Source of the DNA: CAVUNY01 sp963768585
GTDB taxonomy: Bacteria; Chloroflexota; Anaerolineae; Anaerolineales; Anaerolineaceae
Length of the DNA stretch: 64,000 nucleotides
NCBI GenBank assembly: GCA_963768585.1
Contig: CAVYIF010000011.1
Span: 123,134-187,133, forward strand
Reading direction: 5' to 3'
Both the position numbers and the translations under genes were made by a program. This document shows, in pieces, positions 44,664 through 54,400 of this stretch. The notes beneath the pieces are model-generated. The model saw only the letters and a program-made list of their open reading frames with translations. It was not told the DNA's origin and did no database searches. Numbering within the stretch: position 1 is the first letter of the stretch; every line of letters begins with the position of its first letter.

Positions 44664-47045
44664 TTACCCTGGCCCGGTCCCAGGATTCAAATCTAATTGG
44701 GCGCTCAAGTTCTTTTCGATCTCGGTCCGCTGAAAGAGCATGGGGTGGTAGCTGCCATCAAACCAGGGCCGGATGCCATCGCCGTAATGCGGGCTGGCGG
44801 GATGCCCGGATTGGCCAGGTGCCAGCATGCCCCAGCAGTGGTTAAGATCGCTCAAGTCGGCGATGAAGCGGAAGGGGGGACCGGCGGTTGTGCCGGCTTC
44901 CAGGGTGTAATACGGAGCAAAGGAAGACCAGATCGTACTGCCGTCCCCACCGATGGGAAAAGAACCCAGGTTGAAGGCCGCATCCAGAGGTTTTTTGGCA
45001 CCCAGCACATGATGGAAAGTCAGGCGATGCAGATTTCCCCAGACGACCGGTTTCTCATTCGTTCCTTGTTCGCGGCGAAGATTGTCTGCTGCCTGGCGCA
45101 GGGCAAGTATCAATACATCGTCGCGCTGCTCGCCATGTCCCAGGTCGAACCAGGGCGACTGCGGTGTGTCCAACAGGCGAATGAACCATTCCCAGGTGTG
45201 ATTGCTCCACAGGAACGAAGCCACGCCTTTGCCCTGCAGTCGAACCCCAAAATCACCCAGATGCGTATCCAGCAGCATGCGGATTGCCCGGCGGATGGTG
45301 ATTTCATACACTGCCGCGCTGGGGGAGTCAGGCCCCAGTTCACCATCCCATTGGGCCATGTTGTGAACGATTTCCTGTAAATCGGGTTGATCCACCGGCA
45401 ATTTGCTCAAGTATTGGGCCAATACCCGGGCGCTGTGCGATACCTGGTCAACCTGCATCTTCTGAATATAGTCGATGTTAATCTTGGGGCTTTTTTCGAT
45501 CAGTTCGACAATCCGGGCTGCCCGGTCTACCTGACAGTAATCACGACTGATGAAGTACTTCCCTGAATCGCGGCTTTGCGGATTGTTGGCCGTCGCCACG
45601 TAGCCTTTGGGCGGGTTGTCGAGATGCGGCATCTCATCAAAGGGAATATAGCCGGTCCATTCATATTCACCCGTCCAACCCGGCACGATCACCGACCCGT
45701 TGCCTTTGGCCCGGATCGGCGTTCGCCCGGATAGGGTATAGCCGATATTTCCCTGGGTGTCGGCGTAGACCGTGTTTTGTCCGGGTCCGCTAAAGCGTGC
45801 CAGCGCCTGGTGAAATTCAGCGCAGCTGCGCGCCAGATTCATGTCATACAGGGCCAGGATGGTGGTCTCGGGTTCGAACGCGGTCCATTTCATCGCCAGG
45901 GGTGGGGTATCCGGGAAATCTGCTTCAATCAGTACGTTTATGATGGGGCCATGCCCGGTGATAGTCACTTCTTCGGTGACCGTTTTCCCGCCTTTGACCC
46001 GAATCTCTTCTTTGCGAACCTCGGCAGGCAGCCATTCGCCTTTGAATTCGTATTCCACCTCACCCTGCGAATTCTTGCGCAGGTGTTCTTCATATAAATC
46101 CTGCACATCGTTAAACCCATCGGTGAAGCCCCAGGCCACATGTTTGTTGTGACCGGCGGTGATCAATGGCGTTCCCGGGATGGTAATGCCGCTGATCTCC
46201 AGATCGCCCCCCACCAGGTGGTTTTCAAACCAGATGGCAGGCGCGGTCAGGTCGAGATGCATGTCATTGGCCAGCAGCGGCATCCCCGAATCCGTGCGTG
46301 TGCCGTGCACGACCCAATTGTTGCTGCCGGCGCCATCACTGGCATGTGCTCCGGTAAAGGGGCGCGTGGGATCCAGAGTCCTGGGAGCGGTGTCGAGGAT
46401 TGCCGCCCAGGTATTCTCGAGATCTACCTCGAATTGATCGGCTTTTTCCTTCCCCAGGCGGTTGACCACCTGCGCGCGCATAAACTCCGCGTCCCAATTA
46501 CCTGCCAGGGTCCAGCTCATCAATTTGGAGATACCCAGAATATCGGCCGGTTCCCACGGTTCGGGATGGTAATTCAAAAGGCTGAACTCAACCGGCAGCT
46601 TGCGGCGGCGAACGGCCAGATCGATCCCGGAATTGACCCCGGCACAGTATGCCTCGGCCAGGGCACAAAGATTTTCGGGCATTAAGCCGGCCTCTTTTTC
46701 CACCAGCCGTCGAAAGCCAAAAGTGCGCATAACCCGGTCGGGGAGCAAACCACCCTCGCCCAATATTTCGGCCAACCTGCCGGCAACTACGCGCCGGTTG
46801 AAGTCCATTTGCCACAGCCGTTCTTGGGCATGGACAAAACCCTGGGCGAAGATGGCGTCTTCCGCGGATTGGGCATAGATGTGGGGCACGTACCAGCGGT
46901 CGCGCAGCACCTGCACCGGCGCACGCAGTCCGTTCACGGTCAGGCTGCCCTGGGTCTGGGGTAAGCGCCCCTGGCTCAAGAGCTTTATTCCAAATCTCAC
47001 CAGCGGTCCAAGGACAGAAGAAAGGATGGAGGTTTTAGGGGGCAT
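44664..47045 (-). CDS. Penicillin acylase-family Ntn hydrolase
   Basis: 793 residues, full length for the family. The order is alpha subunit, linker, beta subunit. The autocatalytic Ser is expected in DGAGSNNWVVHG (about residue 240). The N-terminus reads VQVLRDRWYVPHIYAQSAED and the beta part HNKHVAWGFTDGFND. Such enzymes cleave amides of acylated lactams or acyl-homoserine lactones, so quorum quenching is possible. A hydrophobic N-terminus exists but no clear Sec signal is seen. Confidence 0.9.
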   Translation of the reverse strand: MPPKTSILSSVLGPLVRFGIKLLSQGRLPQTQGSLTVNGLRAPVQVLRDRWYVPHIYAQSAEDAIFAQGFVHAQERLWQMDFNRRVVAGRLAEILGEGGLLPDRVMRTFGFRRLVEKEAGLMPENLCALAEAYCAGVNSGIDLAVRRRKLPVEFSLLNYHPEPWEPADILGISKLMSWTLAGNWDAEFMRAQVVNRLGKEKADQFEVDLENTWAAILDTAPRTLDPTRPFTGAHASDGAGSNNWVVHGTRTDSGMPLLANDMHLDLTAPAIWFENHLVGGDLEISGITIPGTPLITAGHNKHVAWGFTDGFNDVQDLYEEHLRKNSQGEVEYEFKGEWLPAEVRKEEIRVKGGKTVTEEVTITGHGPIINVLIEADFPDTPPLAMKWTAFEPETTILALYDMNLARSCAEFHQALARFSGPGQNTVYADTQGNIGYTLSGRTPIRAKGNGSVIVPGWTGEYEWTGYIPFDEMPHLDNPPKGYVATANNPQSRDSGKYFISRDYCQVDRAARIVELIEKSPKINIDYIQKMQVDQVSHSARVLAQYLSKLPVDQPDLQEIVHNMAQWDGELGPDSPSAAVYEITIRRAIRMLLDTHLGDFGVRLQGKGVASFLWSNHTWEWFIRLLDTPQSPWFDLGHGEQRDDVLILALRQAADNLRREQGTNEKPVVWGNLHRLTFHHVLGAKKPLDAAFNLGSFPIGGDGSTIWSSFAPYYTLEAGTTAGPPFRFIADLSDLNHCWGMLAPGQSGHPASPHYGDGIRPWFDGSYHPMLFQRTEIEKNLSAQLDLNPGTGPG

Positions 47046-47185
47046 AGTTCCTCGAAAACGGTGATTACAGAAATTCCAAGCCGAACGGGAAAATGCCAGT
47101 CGTATTATCCTGGCATCCGCAATCCCATCCTTATTATATGTGAATCAGCGCAGACGACGATTAAGGTCGATCTTCATCACTGTGG

Positions 47186-48712
47186 TTAACCTTTGCTTTC
47201 CTCAATCCTGGGGAAGAGCGGCGCACCGGTCAGCACCGGGCTGCCCGGGCGGAGCCCACCCCATGCCAGGTTGGCGGCAAGATCATCCGCGAGATGCCAA
47301 CCCAGGCGGCGCCAGACCTCGGCGGCGCGCTGCGGCAGCACCGGCGAAAGCAGCAGGGCCCCCAGGCGCACGGCTTCGGCAGCGGTGTACAGGCTGGTGG
47401 CAACGGCTTCTCCCGTCCCGGTTTTGGCCTGCACCCAGGGCGCGGTTTGTTCAAGGTACTGGTTGGCCGCGGAAAGGCTGTCCATCACAGCAGACAGGGC
47501 CTGCTGCACGGCAAACCCTTCCACCGCGGCGAACACCTGGGCCGGCAGGGCGCTGAAGCACTGCTGGAGCTGCATCTCTTCAGGACCAGGTTGGCCCGGG
47601 GCCGGCACCTGCCCGCCGCAGTAGCGCGTGATCATGTGGGTGACGCGGTGCAGCAGGTTGCCCAGGTTGTTGGCGAGATCGCTCTGGTAGCGGGCCGCGA
47701 AGCGCTGCGGGTCGAAATCGGCGTCGTAGCCGGGGGCCATCTCGCGCATCAGCAGGTAGCGGAAGGCATCTACCCCAAAGACCCGGGCCAGGTCCAGCGG
47801 GCGTACGGCATTGCCCAGCGATTTGCTCATCTTGCGCTCGCCGATCACCCACCAGCCGTGGGCGAAAATCGTTTTGGGCAAGGGCAGCCCGGCGGCGTGC
47901 AGCATGGTCGGCCAGTAGACGCTGTGCGTGGTGAGGATGTCCTTGCCGATCAGGTGGACGGCCTGCGGCCAGACCTGGGCGAAGCGTGCCTCATCCTGCA
48001 GGTAGCCGGCAGCGGTGACGTAGTTGAGCAGGGCATCGAACCACACGTAGGTGACGTAATCCGGATCGAAGGGCAGGGGGATGCCCCAACGCAGGCGGCT
48101 GGCAGGGCGAGATATGCACAGGTCGCCCAGCGGCTGGCGCAAAAATCCCAGCACCTCGTTGCGGCGGTGGACCGGTTGGATAAAGTCCGGATGGGTGTGG
48201 ATGGTCTCCACCAGCCAGTCCTGGTAGGCACTCATGCGGAAGAAATAATTGGCCTCGCTGATCTGTTCCACCGGGCGGCCGCAGTCCGGGCACAGCCCGT
48301 CCTGCAGGTCCTTCTCCGTCCAGAAGCGTTCATCCGGCACGCAGTACCAGCCCTGGTACTGGCCGCGGTAAATATCGCCCTGCTGCCACAACTGCTGCAG
48401 GATGTGCTCGACCACGCGCACGTGGCGCGGTTGGGTGGTGCGGATGAAGTCGTCGGATTGGATGTTAAGATCCCGCCAGGCAGCGCGAAAACGTTCCTGC
48501 ATCTCATCCACATAAGCTTGCGGTTCCACGCCCTGGTTTTGGGCAGCCTGCTGAACTTTTTGGCCGTGTTCGTCCACTCCGGTCAGAAAGAAAACGGACT
48601 TGCCACCCAGGCGCGCGTAGCGTGCCAGCACATCTGCCAGCAGGGTGGTATAGGCGTGTCCGATATGCGGGGCATCGTTCACATAGTAGATCGGGGTCGT
48701 TACATAAAACAT
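47186..48712 (-). CDS. metG: Methionyl-tRNA synthetase
   Basis: 508 residues from ATG 48712. It charges tRNA-Met. The start YVTTPIYYVNDAPHIGHAYT has the HIGH motif, and GERKMSKSLGNAVRP the KMSKS loop. CPDCG is half of a metal-binding knuckle. It ends without the C-terminal EMAP-II/Trbp domain. Upstream lie a promoter, a Met-rich leader ORF and a terminator hairpin, which suggest attenuation by Met-tRNA supply. Confidence 0.94.
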   Translation of the reverse strand: MFYVTTPIYYVNDAPHIGHAYTTLLADVLARYARLGGKSVFFLTGVDEHGQKVQQAAQNQGVEPQAYVDEMQERFRAAWRDLNIQSDDFIRTTQPRHVRVVEHILQQLWQQGDIYRGQYQGWYCVPDERFWTEKDLQDGLCPDCGRPVEQISEANYFFRMSAYQDWLVETIHTHPDFIQPVHRRNEVLGFLRQPLGDLCISRPASRLRWGIPLPFDPDYVTYVWFDALLNYVTAAGYLQDEARFAQVWPQAVHLIGKDILTTHSVYWPTMLHAAGLPLPKTIFAHGWWVIGERKMSKSLGNAVRPLDLARVFGVDAFRYLLMREMAPGYDADFDPQRFAARYQSDLANNLGNLLHRVTHMITRYCGGQVPAPGQPGPEEMQLQQCFSALPAQVFAAVEGFAVQQALSAVMDSLSAANQYLEQTAPWVQAKTGTGEAVATSLYTAAEAVRLGALLLSPVLPQRAAEVWRRLGWHLADDLAANLAWGGLRPGSPVLTGAPLFPRIEESKG

Positions 48713-48736
48713 GGGTCCATTTCGCACTCCTTTAAC

Positions 48737-48764
48737 AAAAAAAGCCTCCCGGCGAAGGGAGGCT
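48737..48764 (-). terminator. Intrinsic terminator in the metG leader
   Basis: On the minus strand AGCCTCCC (plus 48757-48764) and GGGAGGCT (48743-48750) form an 8-bp GC-rich stem with a six-base loop. Seven Ts follow (A-run at plus 48737-48743). It lies between the leader peptide and the metG start codon, 25 bases before it, so it must be bypassed for expression. Confidence 0.85.
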
Positions 48765-48794
48765 GATGGATAACAATCCAGAACGGTCTTTGCC

Positions 48795-48875
48795 TTACCT
48801 CGCCAATGTCGAAAAGCCACGACCAGGGGTCATGGCACGGGGCATCAACATCGAGGTAAAAAAGCATCGTTTCAT
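48795..48875 (-). CDS. Putative Met-rich leader peptide of metG
   Basis: A 26-codon ORF starting at ATG 48875 with AAGGTG about 6 bases upstream. It begins MKRCFFTSMLMPRAM, with Met at codons 1, 9, 11 and 15, and ends ...LAR then TAA at 48795. The last codons contain GGCGAGG (plus 48798-48804), which can pair with CCTTCGCC in the arm and loop of the downstream terminator. Stalling at the Met codons would leave this segment free to form an antiterminator. The arrangement is that of amino-acid attenuators such as trpL, here for Met. Confidence 0.6.
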   Translation of the reverse strand: MKRCFFTSMLMPRAMTPGRGFSTLAR

Positions 48876-48894
48876 TCGATCACCTTATGCGGCT

Positions 48895-48923
48895 ATGATA
48901 GCACGCAGAAAAGGACAAGTCAA
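48895..48923 (-). promoter_or_regulatory. Promoter of metG
   Basis: On the minus strand TTGACT (plus 48918-48923), 17-bp spacer, TATCAT (48895-48900). The start of transcription would be near 48888, giving a leader of about 175 bases that contains the short ORF and the terminator. Confidence 0.8.
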
Positions 48924-48933
48924 ATTCTGCGGC

Positions 48934-49569
48934 CTAAAATTCCGCCTCGTACCCCATCTGTCGCGGGCTCCAGACGATCTGGCGCACGACGATGCTGCGC
49001 ACCGCGATCATGCTCTGGTAGGCTTCAAAACCGATGTGCGCGTGGCGGGAGGAATCGATTGGATCGGGGTCGGTCAGCTCGAGGCGCAGAAGGCCGTCCA
49101 CGAACAGGAAGCAGTGCCCGTCGATGCTGCCGGCCTGGATGTGATATTCGCGTCCCGCTTCGAACCAGGGGCAGGGCGCGGTGGCGTTGAGCCGGTATTC
49201 CGGGGACTTTTCGATCCCCACCTTGCCCTCCCACCAGCCCTGGATGCCGGCCACGTAGGCCGTGCCGCGCTGGTTGGCGGCTTCATCCCAACTCATATTC
49301 CACATCACGTCGATGTCATGTCGGGAGGGCAGCACGGTGCGCGCATAGCAGTCTACGAGCACATTACCGGGAAAGCTGTGCCGGCAGACGATCACCCCCG
49401 GCGCCGGCAGCGGATTGCGCCCCCAGAAGGCGCCGTCGCGCGCTTCCCATAGGGCGTTGTGGGCCTGCCAGTCTTCGCGCAGGCTCTCCGCAGAGCAGTG
49501 CCGGTCGTAGAGCACCGGCGAGGCGGCCAGATCGATCCGTTTTTGCATCAAAAGGAGTTCTGGAGTCAT
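48934..49569 (-). CDS. Concanavalin A-like jelly-roll protein (DUF1961/DUF1080-like)
   Basis: 211 residues; GAGGTATTC precedes ATG 49569. The beta-rich sequence has GVIVCRHSFPGNVLVDCYAR, YVAGIQGWWEGKVGIEKSPE, HCFLFVDGLLRLELTDPDP and HAHIGFEAYQSMIAVRSIVV. This is the pattern of small glycan-binding or glycan-hydrolysing jelly rolls such as DUF1961 or DUF1080. Trp/Glu clusters fit a sugar-binding groove. There is no signal peptide. The family call is tentative. Confidence 0.55.
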   Translation of the reverse strand: MTPELLLMQKRIDLAASPVLYDRHCSAESLREDWQAHNALWEARDGAFWGRNPLPAPGVIVCRHSFPGNVLVDCYARTVLPSRHDIDVMWNMSWDEAANQRGTAYVAGIQGWWEGKVGIEKSPEYRLNATAPCPWFEAGREYHIQAGSIDGHCFLFVDGLLRLELTDPDPIDSSRHAHIGFEAYQSMIAVRSIVVRQIVWSPRQMGYEAEF

Positions 49570-49598
49570 TGAATACCTCAGATTAGTACATGATTTCG

Positions 49599-51341
49599 TT
49601 AATCAGGGTTGAATAAGTGCAGCAATCCAAAGGATTGGTTTTGCATGATGAGTTCTACCGGCAGCCTGGATAGTTGGCTGGGAAGAACAGGAAAGTCGAT
49701 CACCATATAAGCCGCCTTCAACTCCTGGGCTAAAATGACGATTTGATCCATTTTTGCCATCGAGTTGGGATTTTTCTGGATGCCCTCGATTCGGTTGGTG
49801 ATATGCATCCATTCTGCCAGGTAGCCATTATTGTTGTAGAGGTAAAGGCTCTTATCAACCTCCGAATACAGCAATGGGCGAAGGGCCATATAACGGACGA
49901 TAAGCGTCAGGGGCACCCCAGCATGGCTCTCGTTAAAATAGAAAATCCGCGATCCGGCCGGTGTTTGTTTTAACGAGGCAACCAATTCATTAAAATTATG
50001 ATCATTTCCGCATACGAGCTTGCCCTGTGCCAGGCAGTCCACTGCCTGGATCATCTGAGTGGTCTCTGGGGGATGTGTGACCGTCCAGGTGGATACCAGA
50101 ATTAAGCCTAAAACCGCAGCGGCCCGTACCCACCATCGATTCGTAAGGCGCCGGGAAATTTCTGCCAGCGGCCACAACCAGAAGATCAGGATCAATGGAA
50201 CCAGGTAGCGCATGCTTCTCACAAGCTCGGTATCAATTGGCAGGCGATGGAAAATGGCTTCGAATAAACGTTCAATGGTTGGCAGGCCGACGGACACGAG
50301 AATCACCGCACTGAACCAGGTCAATATCATCACGACCAGCTGACGTTCAACTTTCGCAAACCGCCAAAGCAGATAAAATCCAACCATTCCAATTGGCAGA
50401 AGCAGTTCAAAAATAGCATTTGTGGTAAATAGTGAAATCGCTGCAGGCGCATTTAATAAATATGGCGGTTGGTAAGTATTAATAATATGCATGACCAGAT
50501 TGTAATCAGGTGAAGCTGTGTGCACATTGTGCGACAAGAAATTTATCAAGAAAGGACTCATCGACAGCAAAAAAAGGAGACCCATCCCCATCATCATCCC
50601 CAGCTTTTTCAGGGGCTTCCAACCAGCCGGGAGATAAAGGGCAAGACCCAGCCAGATCGCAAACCCGATCGCGGGCGTGCTGATCGAATGCAGGAAGACC
50701 ATCAGCCCGGCAAAAACCATTAACCAGGGCCAACGCCGCGGCTGATTTCGCCAGACGATGGTTAGTGACAATAAATACGGTAAAACAGCCTGATACGTAA
50801 CCCGGGGCAAGGGGTCAGGCCATATCCCCCAAAATTCTCCTAATCCATTCCAGGTAAATGGCGCGGCAGTCAGGATCGCGAACAGGAAAGCATAAAACCG
50901 GTTTTTAAAGAGAACCCGCCCCAAGATGTAGAACCCGATCAATTGAATAAAAATAGTTGGCGCCAACGTCAGGAGGAAGGCAAACCCGTAATCACCGGCG
51001 GTAAGCCTGCTCAAAAGCCGGATTAAAGGCATATGGATGGTGGCGTAGTAGGCTGTCAGATAGGTTTCCCCCATCGCAGGATCGCCGACGAACAAATCTG
51101 GCCGGTCCTGCGCGACAGCATAACTGACCAGGTTCCCGCCATCACCGGTTAAGATTGTATTGGGGTAGTTGGGCTGCAGCCGTCCCAGGAAGTAGAGAAG
51201 GGAGAAGGTAAGAAAAAGAAGCACAGCGATGGCATCTTTGGTGTTGATTGTTTTGAAAAATGGAATCCTGGCAATTTGCTTCACAAAGGAGCCTTTTTGC
51301 GGTTGTTGCAACGGCAGTTCGGGATGATCTTTTTTGTTCAT
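49599..51341 (-). CDS. Polytopic membrane protein, paralog of the C-terminal half of the next gene
   Basis: 580 residues, about 11 membrane segments. The landmarks FLGRLQPNYPNTILTGDGGN, GLGEFWGIWPDPLPRVTYQA, QPRRWPWLMVFAGLMVFLHS and STPAIGFAIWLGLALYL occur almost word for word in residues about 560-760 of the neighbouring 1100-residue protein. The end is a soluble region. The fold resembles GT-C glycosyltransferases of the ArnT/PMT type, but no DxD or ExD motif is certain. It may handle polyprenyl-linked sugars. Confidence 0.75.
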   Translation of the reverse strand: MNKKDHPELPLQQPQKGSFVKQIARIPFFKTINTKDAIAVLLFLTFSLLYFLGRLQPNYPNTILTGDGGNLVSYAVAQDRPDLFVGDPAMGETYLTAYYATIHMPLIRLLSRLTAGDYGFAFLLTLAPTIFIQLIGFYILGRVLFKNRFYAFLFAILTAAPFTWNGLGEFWGIWPDPLPRVTYQAVLPYLLSLTIVWRNQPRRWPWLMVFAGLMVFLHSISTPAIGFAIWLGLALYLPAGWKPLKKLGMMMGMGLLFLLSMSPFLINFLSHNVHTASPDYNLVMHIINTYQPPYLLNAPAAISLFTTNAIFELLLPIGMVGFYLLWRFAKVERQLVVMILTWFSAVILVSVGLPTIERLFEAIFHRLPIDTELVRSMRYLVPLILIFWLWPLAEISRRLTNRWWVRAAAVLGLILVSTWTVTHPPETTQMIQAVDCLAQGKLVCGNDHNFNELVASLKQTPAGSRIFYFNESHAGVPLTLIVRYMALRPLLYSEVDKSLYLYNNNGYLAEWMHITNRIEGIQKNPNSMAKMDQIVILAQELKAAYMVIDFPVLPSQLSRLPVELIMQNQSFGLLHLFNPD

Positions 51342-51439
51342 AATGACACTGTGAAACCCCTAAACAAATTTCCAGACGTTTTGAGAAAAGATGGGCCAAA
51401 ACATCAAGCGTGATGATGGTTAATGCATAAGCGAAAATA

Positions 51440-54400
51440 TCATGGACTGCTGTGCAGGCGGGCCAGGGTATAGGTGTCGTTCTGCCAGATCAGGTCGAGG
51501 GGGAAGGCGGCGATTTGATCGGGGGTGACCGGGAAGTCGACTACCAGGTAATCGGCATGCAGCGATTCGGCCAGGGGAGCCAGGCCCTGAAGGCGGGCCA
51601 GGGGGTCTTGCATGGCGCGGATGTCATCCACCTGGCGGGTGGTTTCCAGCCAATCCTTGAATGCGGAACGGTCGGCGTAGATAAACAGCCCGGCGTCGCG
51701 CACGGTGTAAACCAATGGGCGCAGGGCATCATAGCGGATGCTGAGCATGTTGGTGGTGCTGCTCTGGTCCTCATTAAAACCGAAAATGCGCGCGCCCTGC
51801 GGGGTCTGAGTGCGCAGGGCGGTGATCATGCCAGCCGAATCGCGCGTTTGACCACATACCAGGCGTCCGTGTGCCAGGCAGGTTGTGGCTTCCAGCATGC
51901 GCCGGCCTTCCGGGGTGTGAGTCACCGTCCAGCCGCCCAGCAGCAGGATGCCCAGCAGCAGGGCGGCCCGGCTGGCCCGGGGATCGGCAAAACGCGGGGC
52001 CAGTTCGGCCAGCGGCCACAGCCAGAAGAGCAGCATCAGCGGCACGAAGTAACGGATGGCGCGGGCCAGTTCGGTATCGATGGGGGGGATGCGCAGCGCC
52101 GCTTCCACCTGGTGTTCGACAAAAGGCAGCGCCACGGCTGCCAGGAAGATGCCGCCAGCCCACAGCAGAACCATGTGGATCAGGCGCCGTTCGACCCGCC
52201 CAAAGCGCAGCAGGACAAAACCGCCCAACAGCGCCAGGGGTAACAACAGCGAACGCGTCGCAGCCAGGAGAAAGCTGCCCAACGCAGCCGGAATGTCAAG
52301 CAGGTTTGCCGGGAGGTAGGTGGTGATGACGTTCATCACCATAGAATAATCCGGGGATGCGCCGCGCGCCTGATAACTGAGAAAATTGATCGCAAACGGG
52401 CTCAGCGCCAGCAAAAAGAGCAGTCCCAACCCGACCATGACCCCCAGACGCCTGGTAAGCTTCCATTCTCGGGGGTGGTAGGCCCACAACCCCAGCCAGA
52501 TAGCGAGACCGATGGCCGGGGTGCTGACCGAATGCAGGAATACCATCAGCCCTGCCAGGACCATTAACCACGGCCAGCGCCTCGGTTGAGCCCGCCAGAC
52601 CACCACCAGGGCCAGCAGGTAGGGCAGCACTGTTTGGAAAGTGACCCGGGGAATCGCGTCCCGCCAGATCCCCCAAAATTCGCCCAGGCCGACATCCAGG
52701 AAAGGCATGGCGGTCAAAAAAGCCAGCAAGAAAGCCCACTTGCGTTTGCGCAGCAGCACTCTACCGAGGATATAGAAGCCCAGCAGCTGCAGGAAAATAT
52801 GCGGCGCAACCAGCCAGGTATAGGCCCAGGCATAATCACCGCCTGCCAGCGGGGCCAGGGCCTTGATGATCGGAATATCAACATTCGCATAAAATCCGGT
52901 CAGGTTGCCTGCTCCCAGTACAGGATCACCGCGGAAGAGGTCAGGCTGAGCCTGAGCTGCGGCAAAGCTGGCGATGTTGCCGGCATCACCGCTTAATATG
53001 ATGATCGGGTAATTCGACTGCAAACGACCGAGGAAATACAGCAGCGCGAATCCCAGGAAGAGCGCTACCACCAGGAAATCCCAGCGGTTAATCCTGGATG
53101 GGTGGGCAGGCAGCGGTGGTTCACTGATCGTATCCGGGCGCAGCGCCAGGAAGCGGACGACGGATTGCCACAGCCTGCGGATCTCAGTGCGGATCGATTT
53201 GCCCTGGCGCTTCAGGCTCACGAACCATCCCGCGACCAGGATCAGCAGGCTGGTGGGAAGGACCAGTGCCACCATTTCAAAGAAAGACAATTTGCTCTGC
53301 GCGCCGGTGTACCGGCTGATGTACCAGCTCAAGAAAAAAGTCACAAAAATGAAATCCGCGCCCACCCAGGCCCAGATCCAGGCGTCGCGCTGCTGGCGGC
53401 TCCAGCGCCAGCCCCAGGCGGTGATGATCACCATCGCCGGCAGAAAGAGCACCCGGTAGCGTGGGTTATCCCACTGGTCGCCGCCGGCCCGGGCCGAAGA
53501 GAGCAGCAGCCACAGCACGGAGCTCAACGCCAACCAGAGCAGCATGCGCCGGTCTTTTTCCGGCTGGGCGCGCCAGCAGGTGAAAACCGCGTAGAACAGG
53601 AAGGGCGCCAGCAGGTACCAACCGGCTGCGCGCAGGATGCCGATGGTTTTCCAGATCAGAGGCGCCGGGTCAACCAGCACCGCCGGCAGCACAGGTTGGA
53701 CCAGGCCGTAGCCGGTGATAAACGGCACATGCAGGCCCGGGTCGAGTTCGGATAGGATTTTCTGCACCATGCCCGATTGGCGCACCGACAGCCCGGCATC
53801 GTAAGCGGTAGCCAGCTTCAGCCAGCTCCAGCTTAACCCCACCAGAATCACTGCGGCCAGCCCCAGTACGGCCCATCCCAGCCATTTCCAGCGGCGGGTC
53901 GCAACATCATCCAGATATTCGATCCAGGCGCAGACCAGCAGGGCCCCAATCACGACCACCGCTGCTCGCGACGAGAAAGCCAGCATCACCAGGCAGGCGG
54001 CCGCGAAGATGGCCAAAGCCCGCCGCGGCTGCTTTCGCCCGGCAAAGACGGCCCAAAATGCGATCATGGTCAGCCCCAGCAGGAACGGCTCGCGCATCTG
54101 GCTGGCGCCCACCAGCACGCTTTCGGGATACAGCACCAGGATCCAGGCTGCCAGCCCTGCCAGGGGTTCGTTCCAGCGCTCTTTGACTGCTTTCCAGAAG
54201 AAAGGCAGGCCGGCTGAAAATGCGAAGGCAGTCAGGATCAGAATCAAGAAACGGCGGTGTGCGTCCGGGCTGAGGCCGCGGTAGACCAGCGCGCTGAGCG
54301 CCAGTGAGCCGCCGTACTGGTCGGAAAGAAAATCTTGCTGAAAGCTGGACCAGATGGGCTGCTCTGAAACCGCCAGATTCCAGGCGTCCCGGTCGCGTGA

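Noticed and set aside
47294..48766. 490-codon plus-strand frame opposite metG
   Set aside because: The metG motifs on the other strand are unambiguous; this frame is its antisense shadow.
48712..48930. T-box or SAM riboswitch in the metG leader
   Set aside because: No GGTGGNACCGCG-like T-box sequence and no recognisable SAM-I core were found; the Met-rich ORF is a better explanation.
48766..49452. 228-codon plus-strand frame
   Set aside because: It covers the metG promoter and the antisense of the jelly-roll gene, with no recognisable domain.
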